From contig JAMCUD010000017.1 in the NCBI GenBank assembly GCA_023379355.1, positions 1 to 10,603 on the forward strand: DNA of 10,603 nt, written 5' to 3'. The stretch is from Thermoplasmatota archaeon. GTDB taxonomy: Archaea; Thermoplasmatota; Thermoplasmata; Thermoplasmatales; Thermoplasmataceae. Position numbers and translations under genes: made by a program. Under the pieces are notes generated by a model, which had not been told where the DNA came from, did no database searches, and saw only the letters and a program-made list of their open reading frames with translations. This document shows positions 1-6,160 of this stretch, one piece after another (positions within the stretch are counted from its first letter, which is position 1; every line of letters begins with the position of its first letter).

Positions 1-2
1 AC

Positions 3-98
3 AACATTGGCGGTTGGAAACAATATCCCAGCACATATTGGATGACAGGCCCGGGAAGTATGCACGGCAACCTACTGAAAAGATTTAAGATAAGCTAA
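3..98 (+). CDS. 3' end of an upstream gene, product not recognised
   Basis: A reading frame open from the window edge ends at TAA (96-98). The visible C-terminus contains the segments NIGGWKQYP and TGPGSMHGNL and a basic end KRFKIS. The composition (Trp, Gly, Pro-Ser-Thr) looks like folded protein rather than chance. A second frame stays open from base 2 to a stop at 86-88, so the choice of frame is not certain. I do not recognise the family. The stop lies 16 bases before the glucoamylase start on the same strand, so the two may be functionally linked, although the glucoamylase appears to have its own promoter inside this tail. Confidence 0.4.
   Translation, partial: NIGGWKQYPSTYWMTGPGSMHGNLLKRFKIS
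84..92 (+). promoter_or_regulatory. TATA-like box of the glucoamylase gene
   Basis: TTTAAGATA lies 23-31 bases upstream of the ATG at 115, the distance expected when transcription starts at the start codon of a leaderless archaeal gene. No GGTGA-type ribosome site precedes the ATG, which agrees. The box overlaps the end of the upstream reading frame. Confidence 0.45.
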
Positions 99-114
99 AC
101 CTACTTACCCTGTA

Positions 115-2040
115 ATGGTAAGGTATCTCCCGCTGGGAAACGGCAGGGTGCTTGTCAGCTTTGACAGGGACTACCGGCTGGTGGATTTCTATTTCTCAAG
201 ATCCCAGGCGGAAAATCATGCCATGGGCCATCCGTTCAGGCAGGGTATCTGGGTCAACGGCAAGTTTTCCTGGATAAGTGCAGGCATGATATCACAGTCA
301 GACTACATGGATCACACCATGGTTGGCCTTAACCTCTACAGGTTTGATGACGTCTCTTTCAGGTCTGAAGATTTCGTGGACATATATGACGATGTCTACG
401 TCAGAAGAATAAGAATTAAGAACGAATCTCAGGAAAGGAAGGAGATAAGACTTTTTTTCCACCAGAATTTTTACATTTACGGAAACAACATTGGCGATAC
501 AGCGCTGTTTTTCCCTGATGCCAACTCCATAATACACTATAAGGGCAGGCGATATTTTCTCTGCTCGACTGTGGACAAAGACGGAAAGGAGATGGATCAG
601 TATGCCATCGGCGTCAAGGATTTCCTGGAAATGGAGGGTACATGGAAGGATGCGGAAGACGGTGTACTCTCAATGAATCCTGTATCCATAGGATCTGTGG
701 ATTCCGTCATAAGGCACACAATATTCCTCGATCCGGGCCAGGAAAGCGATCTGTTCTACCACATTATATGTGCCAGGGATCTTGATGCCGCATTGAACAT
801 GAAGGGGGAGGTCAACTACAGCCTCCTGGCAAGAATGGAACTCAGGACAGAGAACTACTGGAGGCTCTGGTCGACAAAGACTGTTCCACAGATACCGGAC
901 GATCTATTTTCTCTCTACAGGAGATCGCTGTTCATTGTAAGAAGTCATCTCAATGATTTGGGAGGAATACTGGCCTCCAGCGATAGTGACATTCTGAAAT
1001 CCAATAGGGATGGATATTACTATGTGTGGCCAAGGGATGCCGCAATTGCTGCATTCGCGCTCATCAGAGCAAACCATCAGGGGCCGGCGAGGAAGTTCTT
1101 CGATTTCAGCAGGGACGCTATCTCAAGGGAAGGTTACTATTACCACAAATACCTTCCAGACGGAAAGGTGGCCAGCAGCTGGCTCCCAAGGGTGATGAAT
1201 GGCAGGAATATTCTTCCAATACAGCAGGATGAGACAAATCTTGTGGTCTGGGCTCTGTGGAAGCATTTCACAAAGATAAAGGATATAGAGTATATCGCGG
1301 ACTTCTATGAGCCAATTTTCCTTAAGGCAGCAAAATTCATACTTGATTTCAGGGATGATACAGGGCTTCCCAAGAGTTCATTCGATCTCTGGGAGGAGCG
1401 CTATGGCATACATGCCTTCACCGTTGTAACTGCTTATGCTGCCCTGAGATCATCCTCTAAGATGGCCACAACTTTTGGCGACGTCCACTTTGCCAGGGAG
1501 TATGATCAGGCAGCAGACCTGATGAAAGATCAGTTCGAGAAGAGATTTTACCTTGAGGATTCAGGTTACTATGCAAGGGCTATTATTGACGGGGAGCCAG
1601 ACAGGACAGTTGACAGTGCCATAACCTCAACGTTCCTTTTCGGAATGAAAGACGCAAGGGATCCCAGGGTGACATCCAGCATGAACGCGGTGATGTCAAA
1701 GCTGTGGGTTAAGACCACCGGTGGCATTGCCAGATATGAGAACGACTACTACCAGAGAGTCAAGGATGATCGTGAAATTCCAGGCAACCCCTGGATAATA
1801 ACAACACTCTGGGTAGCTCAGTATTTCCTGCGGATAGGCGACGTAGGGAAGGCAACTGAATTGATAAGATGGGTTTATGCGCACAAGGAAAATAGCGGGA
1901 TACTATCGGAGCAGATAAATCCCTATGACGGGTCCCCTCTCAGCGTCTCTCCCCTTGTCTGGAGTCATGCTCAGTTTATCATTGCCATGTCAGAACTGGA
2001 GCGCGTGAACCAGGGTCTTAGGCTGAACGGGGTAGGTTGA
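115..2040 (+). CDS. GH15 glucoamylase (glucan 1,4-alpha-glucosidase) family protein
   Basis: Glycoside hydrolase family 15 enzyme of 641 residues, the usual size for archaeal members. Such enzymes release glucose from the non-reducing ends of maltooligosaccharides or glycogen. An N-terminal beta-sandwich region (about 1-260) precedes an (alpha/alpha)6 barrel (about 270-630). Family motifs visible in the barrel are WPRD (305-308), DLWEER (424-429) with Glu427 as predicted general acid, and SEQINP with Glu599 as predicted general base. No signal peptide is seen; the protein begins directly with MVRYLPLGNGRVLVSFDRDY, so it probably acts in the cytoplasm on storage glucan or imported sugars. The start is supported by a TATA-like box about 25 bases upstream. 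Some GH15 proteins of Thermoplasma have been shown to be trehalases, so substrate is less certain than family. Confidence 0.93.
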   Translation: MVRYLPLGNGRVLVSFDRDYRLVDFYFSRSQAENHAMGHPFRQGIWVNGKFSWISAGMISQSDYMDHTMVGLNLYRFDDVSFRSEDFVDIYDDVYVRRIRIKNESQERKEIRLFFHQNFYIYGNNIGDTALFFPDANSIIHYKGRRYFLCSTVDKDGKEMDQYAIGVKDFLEMEGTWKDAEDGVLSMNPVSIGSVDSVIRHTIFLDPGQESDLFYHIICARDLDAALNMKGEVNYSLLARMELRTENYWRLWSTKTVPQIPDDLFSLYRRSLFIVRSHLNDLGGILASSDSDILKSNRDGYYYVWPRDAAIAAFALIRANHQGPARKFFDFSRDAISREGYYYHKYLPDGKVASSWLPRVMNGRNILPIQQDETNLVVWALWKHFTKIKDIEYIADFYEPIFLKAAKFILDFRDDTGLPKSSFDLWEERYGIHAFTVVTAYAALRSSSKMATTFGDVHFAREYDQAADLMKDQFEKRFYLEDSGYYARAIIDGEPDRTVDSAITSTFLFGMKDARDPRVTSSMNAVMSKLWVKTTGGIARYENDYYQRVKDDREIPGNPWIITTLWVAQYFLRIGDVGKATELIRWVYAHKENSGILSEQINPYDGSPLSVSPLVWSHAQFIIAMSELERVNQGLRLNGVG

Positions 2041-2061
2041 TTACCGCCACACCGATGGCAA

Positions 2062-2069
2062 TTAAAATA
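2062..2069 (+). promoter_or_regulatory. TATA-like box of the small membrane protein gene
   Basis: TTAAAATA in the short gap after the glucoamylase stop lies 24-31 bases before the ATG at 2093. This fits a leaderless transcript covering the small membrane protein and the VOC protein. Confidence 0.45.
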
Positions 2070-2092
2070 TTCCATTCCTGCATTCACATGGC

Positions 2093-2263
2093 ATGTCGCA
2101 GACTGAAGAGGCTGAGAACTTTGAGGCAAAGTATGAGGAAATGCCAGAACCCACCAAGAAGCAGAAGGCCTCAATTGTGATACTCATAGCCATAATGTAC
2201 GGAGTCATGCTATTCCTTGTTTATCTGCTGGCGATCCACGCAATAGCTGTGGCACCGGCATAA
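2093..2263 (+). CDS. Small single-helix membrane protein (56 residues)
   Basis: The reading frame encodes 56 residues. The N-terminal half is acidic and hydrophilic (MSQTEEAENFEAKYEEMPEP), then comes a TKKQK basic anchor, then one hydrophobic helix from about residue 27 to 54 with segments IVILIAIMYGVMLFLVYLL, ending APA and a TAA stop. Charge distribution predicts the N-terminus in the cytoplasm. I do not recognise the family. The arrangement of a short basic stretch, one helix and a short tail resembles tiny accessory subunits of haem-copper oxidases such as subunit IIa of ba3 oxidases, but no oxidase gene is nearby, so this is only an analogy. A TATA-like box in the expected position and a VOC gene starting 35 bases downstream support it as real. 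An overlapping ATG at 2088 is in another frame and gives no membrane protein. Confidence 0.7.
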   Translation: MSQTEEAENFEAKYEEMPEPTKKQKASIVILIAIMYGVMLFLVYLLAIHAIAVAPA

Positions 2264-2282
2264 TTCCCGTCACATAGGATTC

Positions 2283-2290
2283 GGAGGGGA
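2283..2290 (+). promoter_or_regulatory. Ribosome binding site of the VOC gene
   Basis: GGAGGGGA lies eight bases before the ATG at 2299, a purine-rich site typical of an internal operon gene. It fixes the start codon and suggests co-transcription with the small membrane protein. Confidence 0.55.
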
Positions 2291-2298
2291 CTGAACAA

Positions 2299-2700
2299 AT
2301 GGCTAGTCGCAGAAAAGAGAAGTTCCACGGCGTTTCTGAGGTTACGTTCTTTGTAGAGGACGTCAGGGAAGCATCCTGGTGGATCGAAGACCTGACTGGC
2401 AAAAATCCAGTCTTCACCAGCGATGATTTCGTTAAATTTGTTATGGGACGCACTGAAGTTGGACTGCACAGATCTGACGAGAAGACCAGGCCGGGAATAG
2501 CTGGGCATGTTGCATACTGGGAAGTAGACGACATGGATTCTGTAATAGTGGATTTCCTGTCACTCGGCGGATGTCTCTACAGGGAGCCAATTAACGGATC
2601 CGACGGTTCCCTTGTCTGCCAGGTTATGGACCTTTTCGGCAATGTGTGGGGGCTGCTTGCCAGAAATGGCAGCGAAAAGGCTGGGGTAGACAGCTCATAG
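2299..2700 (+). CDS. VOC (glyoxalase/bleomycin-resistance fold) family protein
   Basis: 133-residue protein with the two beta-alpha-beta-beta-beta modules of the vicinal oxygen chelate superfamily. Module one starts at EVTFFVEDVREASWWIEDL (14-32) and continues through KFVMGRTEVGLH. Module two starts at GHVAYWEVDDMDSVIVDF and closes with DLFGNVWGLLA. VOC proteins are small dimers that act as metal-dependent lyases, dioxygenases, epimerases or drug-binding proteins. At the positions where metal-dependent members carry their ligands I see Glu14, His57 and His70, but the final Glu of the usual GN-x-x-E pattern is replaced within GNVWGLL. The ligand set therefore looks incomplete, and a binding role or an altered site is possible. 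Substrate cannot be told. The last bases overlap the stop of the convergent DUF2075 gene by six bases. Confidence 0.85.
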   Translation: MASRRKEKFHGVSEVTFFVEDVREASWWIEDLTGKNPVFTSDDFVKFVMGRTEVGLHRSDEKTRPGIAGHVAYWEVDDMDSVIVDFLSLGGCLYREPINGSDGSLVCQVMDLFGNVWGLLARNGSEKAGVDSS

Positions 2701-4467
2701 GCTACGGGATGCTAAACCGGCAAGTTCAATGGCATTCCTCAAGTGATCGCCAGTCTCCTTGTCCTCGCAGAAGATGTAAGTTCCCTCAATCCCTCTTGTT
2801 AGAAGTATTCTGTACCTGTTTTTCATAAGTGTCACGGCTCTGGGGTCATTCTTTGCCGCCAGGTTCCTCAGCGAGTTCTTTCCGCCTATTTTATCCATTA
2901 TCTCACTCGCATTTATTTTCCACTGGCCGGATCTCCAGACAAAATCTCTGCCCCAGATAAAACCGGCAATATCGGTCTCAAATCCCTGTGAACCGTAAAC
3001 AGATGCACATTTCTTCAGGGAATCACGCCCTTCAATCCAGTACGGTGGGTATTCAGTACTTGGATCCATTAACCATTCTATCCTGGGTTCACGGTATCTT
3101 ACCTTTTCCCTGGTACCGTCAGACTCTGTGAATGATGCCACAAGAGCCACCCTTTTTCTCTTCCTAAATGACTCAAGATCAGATAGCATTTCTGAAATAT
3201 TGTCAAAAATCCTGAGATCGTACGAACCGAATCCATATGTTTCTGTTTCGGAAAGGAGCGCATCCACAAAATTAGAATAATCATTACCTGAGATATTTCT
3301 ATACACGGATTCAAGATCGAATTCAACAACCGTTTTACCGAAATCTCTTGCGTATTTGACAAAATTGTCCCTTGTGCCAGCTTCATCTCCTATGAGTATC
3401 TGGTTCTCATCATAGAAGAAGACTGAAACAGGCGACCTCTTCATGGAGAGCCCGATCACGTGTTCCGCCATTCGCTGGGCTTCGTCAAATACAACAAATT
3501 CCAGCGGTTTTCCCAGAGAGGCTTCGTTGAAAAGGGATTCGCCAACCCCATTGTTTCTCAATGGTCCGGTGGAATAGAATTTTATGAGGTCTCTGATCTG
3601 AGGCGGGACAGATCTTCGCATGGTGTTTATGAGCCGGTTATTCCTGTATGTTAGGAGGCCGAAATGGCCCTTTTTAACAGCCTCAAGTATGATGTTAAGT
3701 GCCAGGAGCGTCTTTCCTGAACCCATTTTTCCCCGTACCAGAAAGGCAACACTGCTGTGGCTTGCAATGGCCTCAAGCACAGAATCCAGCACAAATATCT
3801 GGTGAGAGGAGAGACCATACCCGCTGCCGGCAAATGCCTTGAGGGGATCCTGCATTATTATGTCCCTGTTATTCGATATGAAGTCAATTAGTGTTTTGTT
3901 GAAAACAAATTTTCCTTTAAGAATCTGGTCCACGTGTAGCTGGTCTGCCCTGGAATCCGTTATTTTCCTCATCACTTCACTGAATTCAGAGGGGCTGTAG
4001 TAAATGGTGCACTCATTGCCGTCACGGGTATTGTACATGAACACAACATCGTGGAAATTGAACAATTCTCCAGCAGTGTGGAAGTTGAGGAATTTATGGA
4101 GATAATTTGAGGACTGGTAGCATGGAGATGGTTGAATGCCAATATCAGTTTTCACCACAAGTCTGTCGACCTCTGAATAATCTCTCCATCCCTTTGTTTC
4201 AATGAGTAAAATGTCCTTTTTGCCGATTACCATGTAGTCAAGTCTCTCCCTCCCTATGGGAAAGATGTATTCCATCACTGTGGGTACACCATCGGGGATC
4301 ACAGATTTCATGGCTTTAATGGAGCCTATCCATGACCCGGTAAGCATGCTGTCCGGCCTTTCACGCATTAATGATGAGTAATTAGTTGAGAGTGAGGAGA
4401 CAATATCTTCCACTGTGTCGGTTCTGAAAGTGTCTGTAAGGTATAGGCAGTTACCTGGGTTATCCAT
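2695..4467 (-). CDS. DUF2075 P-loop ATPase/helicase-like protein with N-terminal PD-(D/E)xK nuclease-like domain
   Basis: 590 residues from the chosen start. The N-terminal part (about 1-150) has the layout of a PD-(D/E)xK nuclease: SWIGSIKAMK, then ERLDYMVIG with Asp77, then LLIETKGW with Glu90 and Lys92. A P-loop follows, with Walker A GKMGSGKT (Lys252) and Walker B VVFDEAQR (Asp328, Glu329). The C-terminal half holds GSQGFETDIAGFIWG and NRYRILLTRGIEGTYIF, which match the late helicase motifs of DUF2075 (COG3410) and Schlafen-type ATPases. The likely activity is ATP-driven nucleic acid handling with cleavage; defence or repair are possible roles, neither proven. An upstream ATG at 4545 keeps the frame open, but the start at 4467 gives MDNPGNCLYL, close to the usual family start, and sits at leaderless distance from a TATA-like box. 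Confidence 0.88.
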   Translation of the reverse strand: MDNPGNCLYLTDTFRTDTVEDIVSSLSTNYSSLMRERPDSMLTGSWIGSIKAMKSVIPDGVPTVMEYIFPIGRERLDYMVIGKKDILLIETKGWRDYSEVDRLVVKTDIGIQPSPCYQSSNYLHKFLNFHTAGELFNFHDVVFMYNTRDGNECTIYYSPSEFSEVMRKITDSRADQLHVDQILKGKFVFNKTLIDFISNNRDIIMQDPLKAFAGSGYGLSSHQIFVLDSVLEAIASHSSVAFLVRGKMGSGKTLLALNIILEAVKKGHFGLLTYRNNRLINTMRRSVPPQIRDLIKFYSTGPLRNNGVGESLFNEASLGKPLEFVVFDEAQRMAEHVIGLSMKRSPVSVFFYDENQILIGDEAGTRDNFVKYARDFGKTVVEFDLESVYRNISGNDYSNFVDALLSETETYGFGSYDLRIFDNISEMLSDLESFRKRKRVALVASFTESDGTREKVRYREPRIEWLMDPSTEYPPYWIEGRDSLKKCASVYGSQGFETDIAGFIWGRDFVWRSGQWKINASEIMDKIGGKNSLRNLAAKNDPRAVTLMKNRYRILLTRGIEGTYIFCEDKETGDHLRNAIELAGLASRSL

Positions 4468-4488
4468 AATGCTCAACATTTTGACCGT

Positions 4489-4495
4489 TAATAAA
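4489..4495 (-). promoter_or_regulatory. TATA-like box of the DUF2075 gene
   Basis: On the minus strand TTTATTA lies 22-28 bases upstream of the ATG at 4467. This favours the start at 4467 over the in-frame ATGs at 4479 and 4545. The nearly symmetric sequence could also serve the divergent DUF1801 gene. Confidence 0.45.
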
Positions 4496-4544
4496 TGTAA
4501 TCCTGCACATCTACACTGTATGCTGATGTTTCCACTCAAGAACA

Positions 4545-5045
4545 ATGCGCAATTATGGTATGGTATTTATGCAGGCCGGCCCTTCCCAAGGGGGCAGCAA
4601 CGGGAGGAAGAAATTGGTTTCGGGCAGTAAGACTCTCCGTGGTAAGGAAAATAATGACGCCGAAGAAATAGACCAGATAATAATGGGGCTGAAAGACTGG
4701 CGTGGAAAGACACTAGGGTCCTTGAGAAGTATAATTCTTGAATCAAACCCTGAAATAAAGGAGCAGATCAAGTGGAGAAAACCATCACGACCGCAGGGAG
4801 TACCGGTCTGGTACGTGAACGGCATAATTTGTGTCGCAGACATATTGAAGAATGCTGTCAGACTGACTTTTCCCAAGGGCGCAAAAATATATGGCGGAGA
4901 AAAACTCTTCAACACAAGACTGGAAAGCCTGACCGTTAGGGCGGTTGATTTCAGGGAGGGCCAAATGATCAGCAGGGAAATTCTTACTTCTGTTGTAAAT
5001 CAGGCAATTTCATTGAATACAGAAAAAGTTACGCGGAAGGGATGA
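4545..5045 (+). CDS. DUF1801 (YdhG-like) domain protein
   Basis: 166 residues as written. The DUF1801 domain covers about residues 40-155: DWRGKTLGSLRSIILESNP, then IKEQIKWRKPSRPQGVPVWY with a GIICVADILKNAVRLTFPKGAKI strand region, then LFNTRLESLTVRAVDFREG. DUF1801 proteins are small, soluble and of unknown biochemical role; the fold resembles iron-chaperone or frataxin-type sandwiches, so no function is assigned. The first 38 residues are a Gly, Ser and Lys-rich tail outside the domain. Start codon is uncertain: ATGs at 4545, 4560 and 4569 are all in frame, none with a clear ribosome site. It is transcribed away from the DUF2075 gene across a 77-base spacer. Confidence 0.85.
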   Translation: MRNYGMVFMQAGPSQGGSNGRKKLVSGSKTLRGKENNDAEEIDQIIMGLKDWRGKTLGSLRSIILESNPEIKEQIKWRKPSRPQGVPVWYVNGIICVADILKNAVRLTFPKGAKIYGGEKLFNTRLESLTVRAVDFREGQMISREILTSVVNQAISLNTEKVTRKG

Positions 5046-5076
5046 GTAATTGAATCCTCACGCCTCAAGTTTCCTG

Positions 5077-5085
5077 AATTTATAA
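5077..5085 (+). promoter_or_regulatory. Possible TATA-like box in a stretch without intact genes
   Basis: AATTTATAA-type sequence 31 bases after the DUF1801 stop, the best promoter-like element in this region. A start of transcription near 5105-5112 would be expected. No convincing gene begins there; the nearest ATG (5126) opens a 54-residue frame with weak coding character. Confidence 0.25.
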
Positions 5086-5249
5086 GCAAATCCGCCTGAT
5101 TTTGCACGCTTTTCGATCCCATACTATGACATTGAACTATGGGCCCCGATATGTATCAGGTGAAACCTTTGTTGGAAATGAAACAGTTACTGTAATTCAT
5201 TTGGAAAGAACATGCCAATACGTATGCGGCACCGGCCGAAATCGGGGTC

Positions 5250-5708
5250 ATGAACAGATATGTTGCATCCCTTCTGCCTGGATCTGTTGAATACAGCTGC
5301 GTCGAGGGGAACTGGAATTACCTGGATTCAAATCTCGGTCATATATGGTCTCCAGGTATGGAAGTGGTTTTCTTTCTCAGCTAACCGGAGGTGAAGACCA
5401 TACTAGGAAAAGCTTCAGATGATATCCCCTTGGAAGATCCTTCCTCTCTCTACAACTTCGTTGAGCGATCTCTGAGGAATGCCGGCAAGGAGGCTGCATT
5501 AAAGGGACCACGGACATTCAAAGAGCGAAAACAGCCGGTACGCATTCATAATGAGTGGAGACGTCTCCTATTTCATATGTCCTGAGGAGATTGAAATCTC
5601 AGGGAAGATGGTATTCTTTCAGGATATCATGCGGACGCTCACAGTATAATTCCGGGCGACAAAAAAGGTGAGGATATACATATCACCAAGAAAGAAGGAT
5701 GGGAATAA
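5250..5708 (+). pseudogene. Probable decayed gene, family not recognised
   Basis: One reading frame holds three protein-like blocks separated by stops. The first runs from ATG 5250 (MNRYVASLLPGSVEY, then NLGHIWSPGMEVVFFLS) to TAA at 5382. The second runs in the same frame from about 5385 (KTILGKASDDIPLEDPSSLY, then FVERSLRNAGKEAALKG) to TGA at 5583. The third, again in the same frame, is SGYHADAHSIIPGDKKGEDI followed by HITKKEGWE, ending TAA at 5706-5708. Between the last two, the +1 frame from ATG 5551 reads MSGDVSYFICPEEIEISGKM. This pattern of an in-frame stop plus two compensating shifts suggests a former gene of about 150 residues. I cannot name the family. Alternatives are two or three very small genes, or chance. 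The interval 5046-5249 also contains a 54-residue frame (5126-5290) without recognisable features. Confidence 0.35.
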
Positions 5709-5770
5709 TTCCCGAAAGCTGCCATCGCCGGCATTTACACATGATTACAAGTGGAAAATTCTATCCGGTC

Positions 5771-6148
5771 TCACTGTGGTACTGACCTTAGGATAGATTC
5801 CATGATCATGTCAAGTTTTCTGGCAAGGTTCTCCAGTCCGCTGTAAGGTGAAAATAGGTAGACAGCGCTTTGAGCCATAACATGGGTTTTCCCGCCGTCC
5901 TCGAATATGTAGATCCTCAGGGGAGGGACAATTCCCGCCCGGAGATCGTGTTCGAAGACCTCTTTCGCCAGAGCCGGATGAAAAACCTCGAGAATTTGGT
6001 TACCGCCAATTTCAACACCAATTCTTCTGAGATTTGACTGCGCGTCCACAGCCGATACGATCTTCAGCCCATTCTCCTCAATCGATTTCCTGAGCGATTC
6101 TACAGTCTCCTTAAATCCCATTTCCGATACTATTTCCATCTCATTCAT
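5771..6148 (-). CDS. DUF302 domain protein, third gene of the mer operon
   Basis: 125 residues from the chosen start. The single domain is DUF302: an N-terminal helix region (ETVESLRKSIEENGLKIVSA), then VDAQSNLRRIG, then GNQILEVFHPALAKEVFEHD, then PPLRIYIFEDGGKTHVMAQS and a C-terminal helix with LARKLDMIMESIL. DUF302 proteins are soluble alpha/beta proteins often found beside redox or metal-related genes; the biochemical role is unknown. An in-frame ATG at 6169 lies inside merA, but the ATG at 6148 has a good GGAGTGA site five bases upstream, part of which is the merA stop codon, so I chose 6148. The gap to merA is five bases, which implies translational coupling and a role linked to mercury or general metal stress. 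No cysteine occurs in the 125-residue product, so direct thiol binding of Hg(II) is unlikely. Confidence 0.85.
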   Translation of the reverse strand: MNEMEIVSEMGFKETVESLRKSIEENGLKIVSAVDAQSNLRRIGVEIGGNQILEVFHPALAKEVFEHDLRAGIVPPLRIYIFEDGGKTHVMAQSAVYLFSPYSGLENLARKLDMIMESILRSVPQ

Positions 6149-6153
6149 TTCTG

Positions 6154-6160
6154 TCACTCC
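6154..6160 (-). promoter_or_regulatory. Ribosome binding site of the DUF302 gene
   Basis: On the minus strand GGAGTGA overlaps the merA TGA stop and ends five bases before the ATG at 6148. It decides between the in-frame ATGs at 6169, 6148 and 6139 and points to coupled translation. Confidence 0.55.

Noticed and set aside
1..496. Twelve-base match between the window start (acaacattggcg) and 485-496 in the glucoamylase gene
   Set aside because: Short, does not extend beyond 12 bases, and can arise by chance or from the shared Asn-Ile-Gly codons; no sign of a repeat.
2205..2534. Minus-strand frames over the small membrane protein and VOC genes
   Set aside because: They overlap two better supported genes, and their translations lack recognisable features.
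5102..5290. 62-codon frame beginning with TTG after a TATA-like box
   Set aside because: No ribosome site and no recognisable protein features; it overlaps the better-looking block starting at 5250. Kept only as part of the gene-poor stretch.
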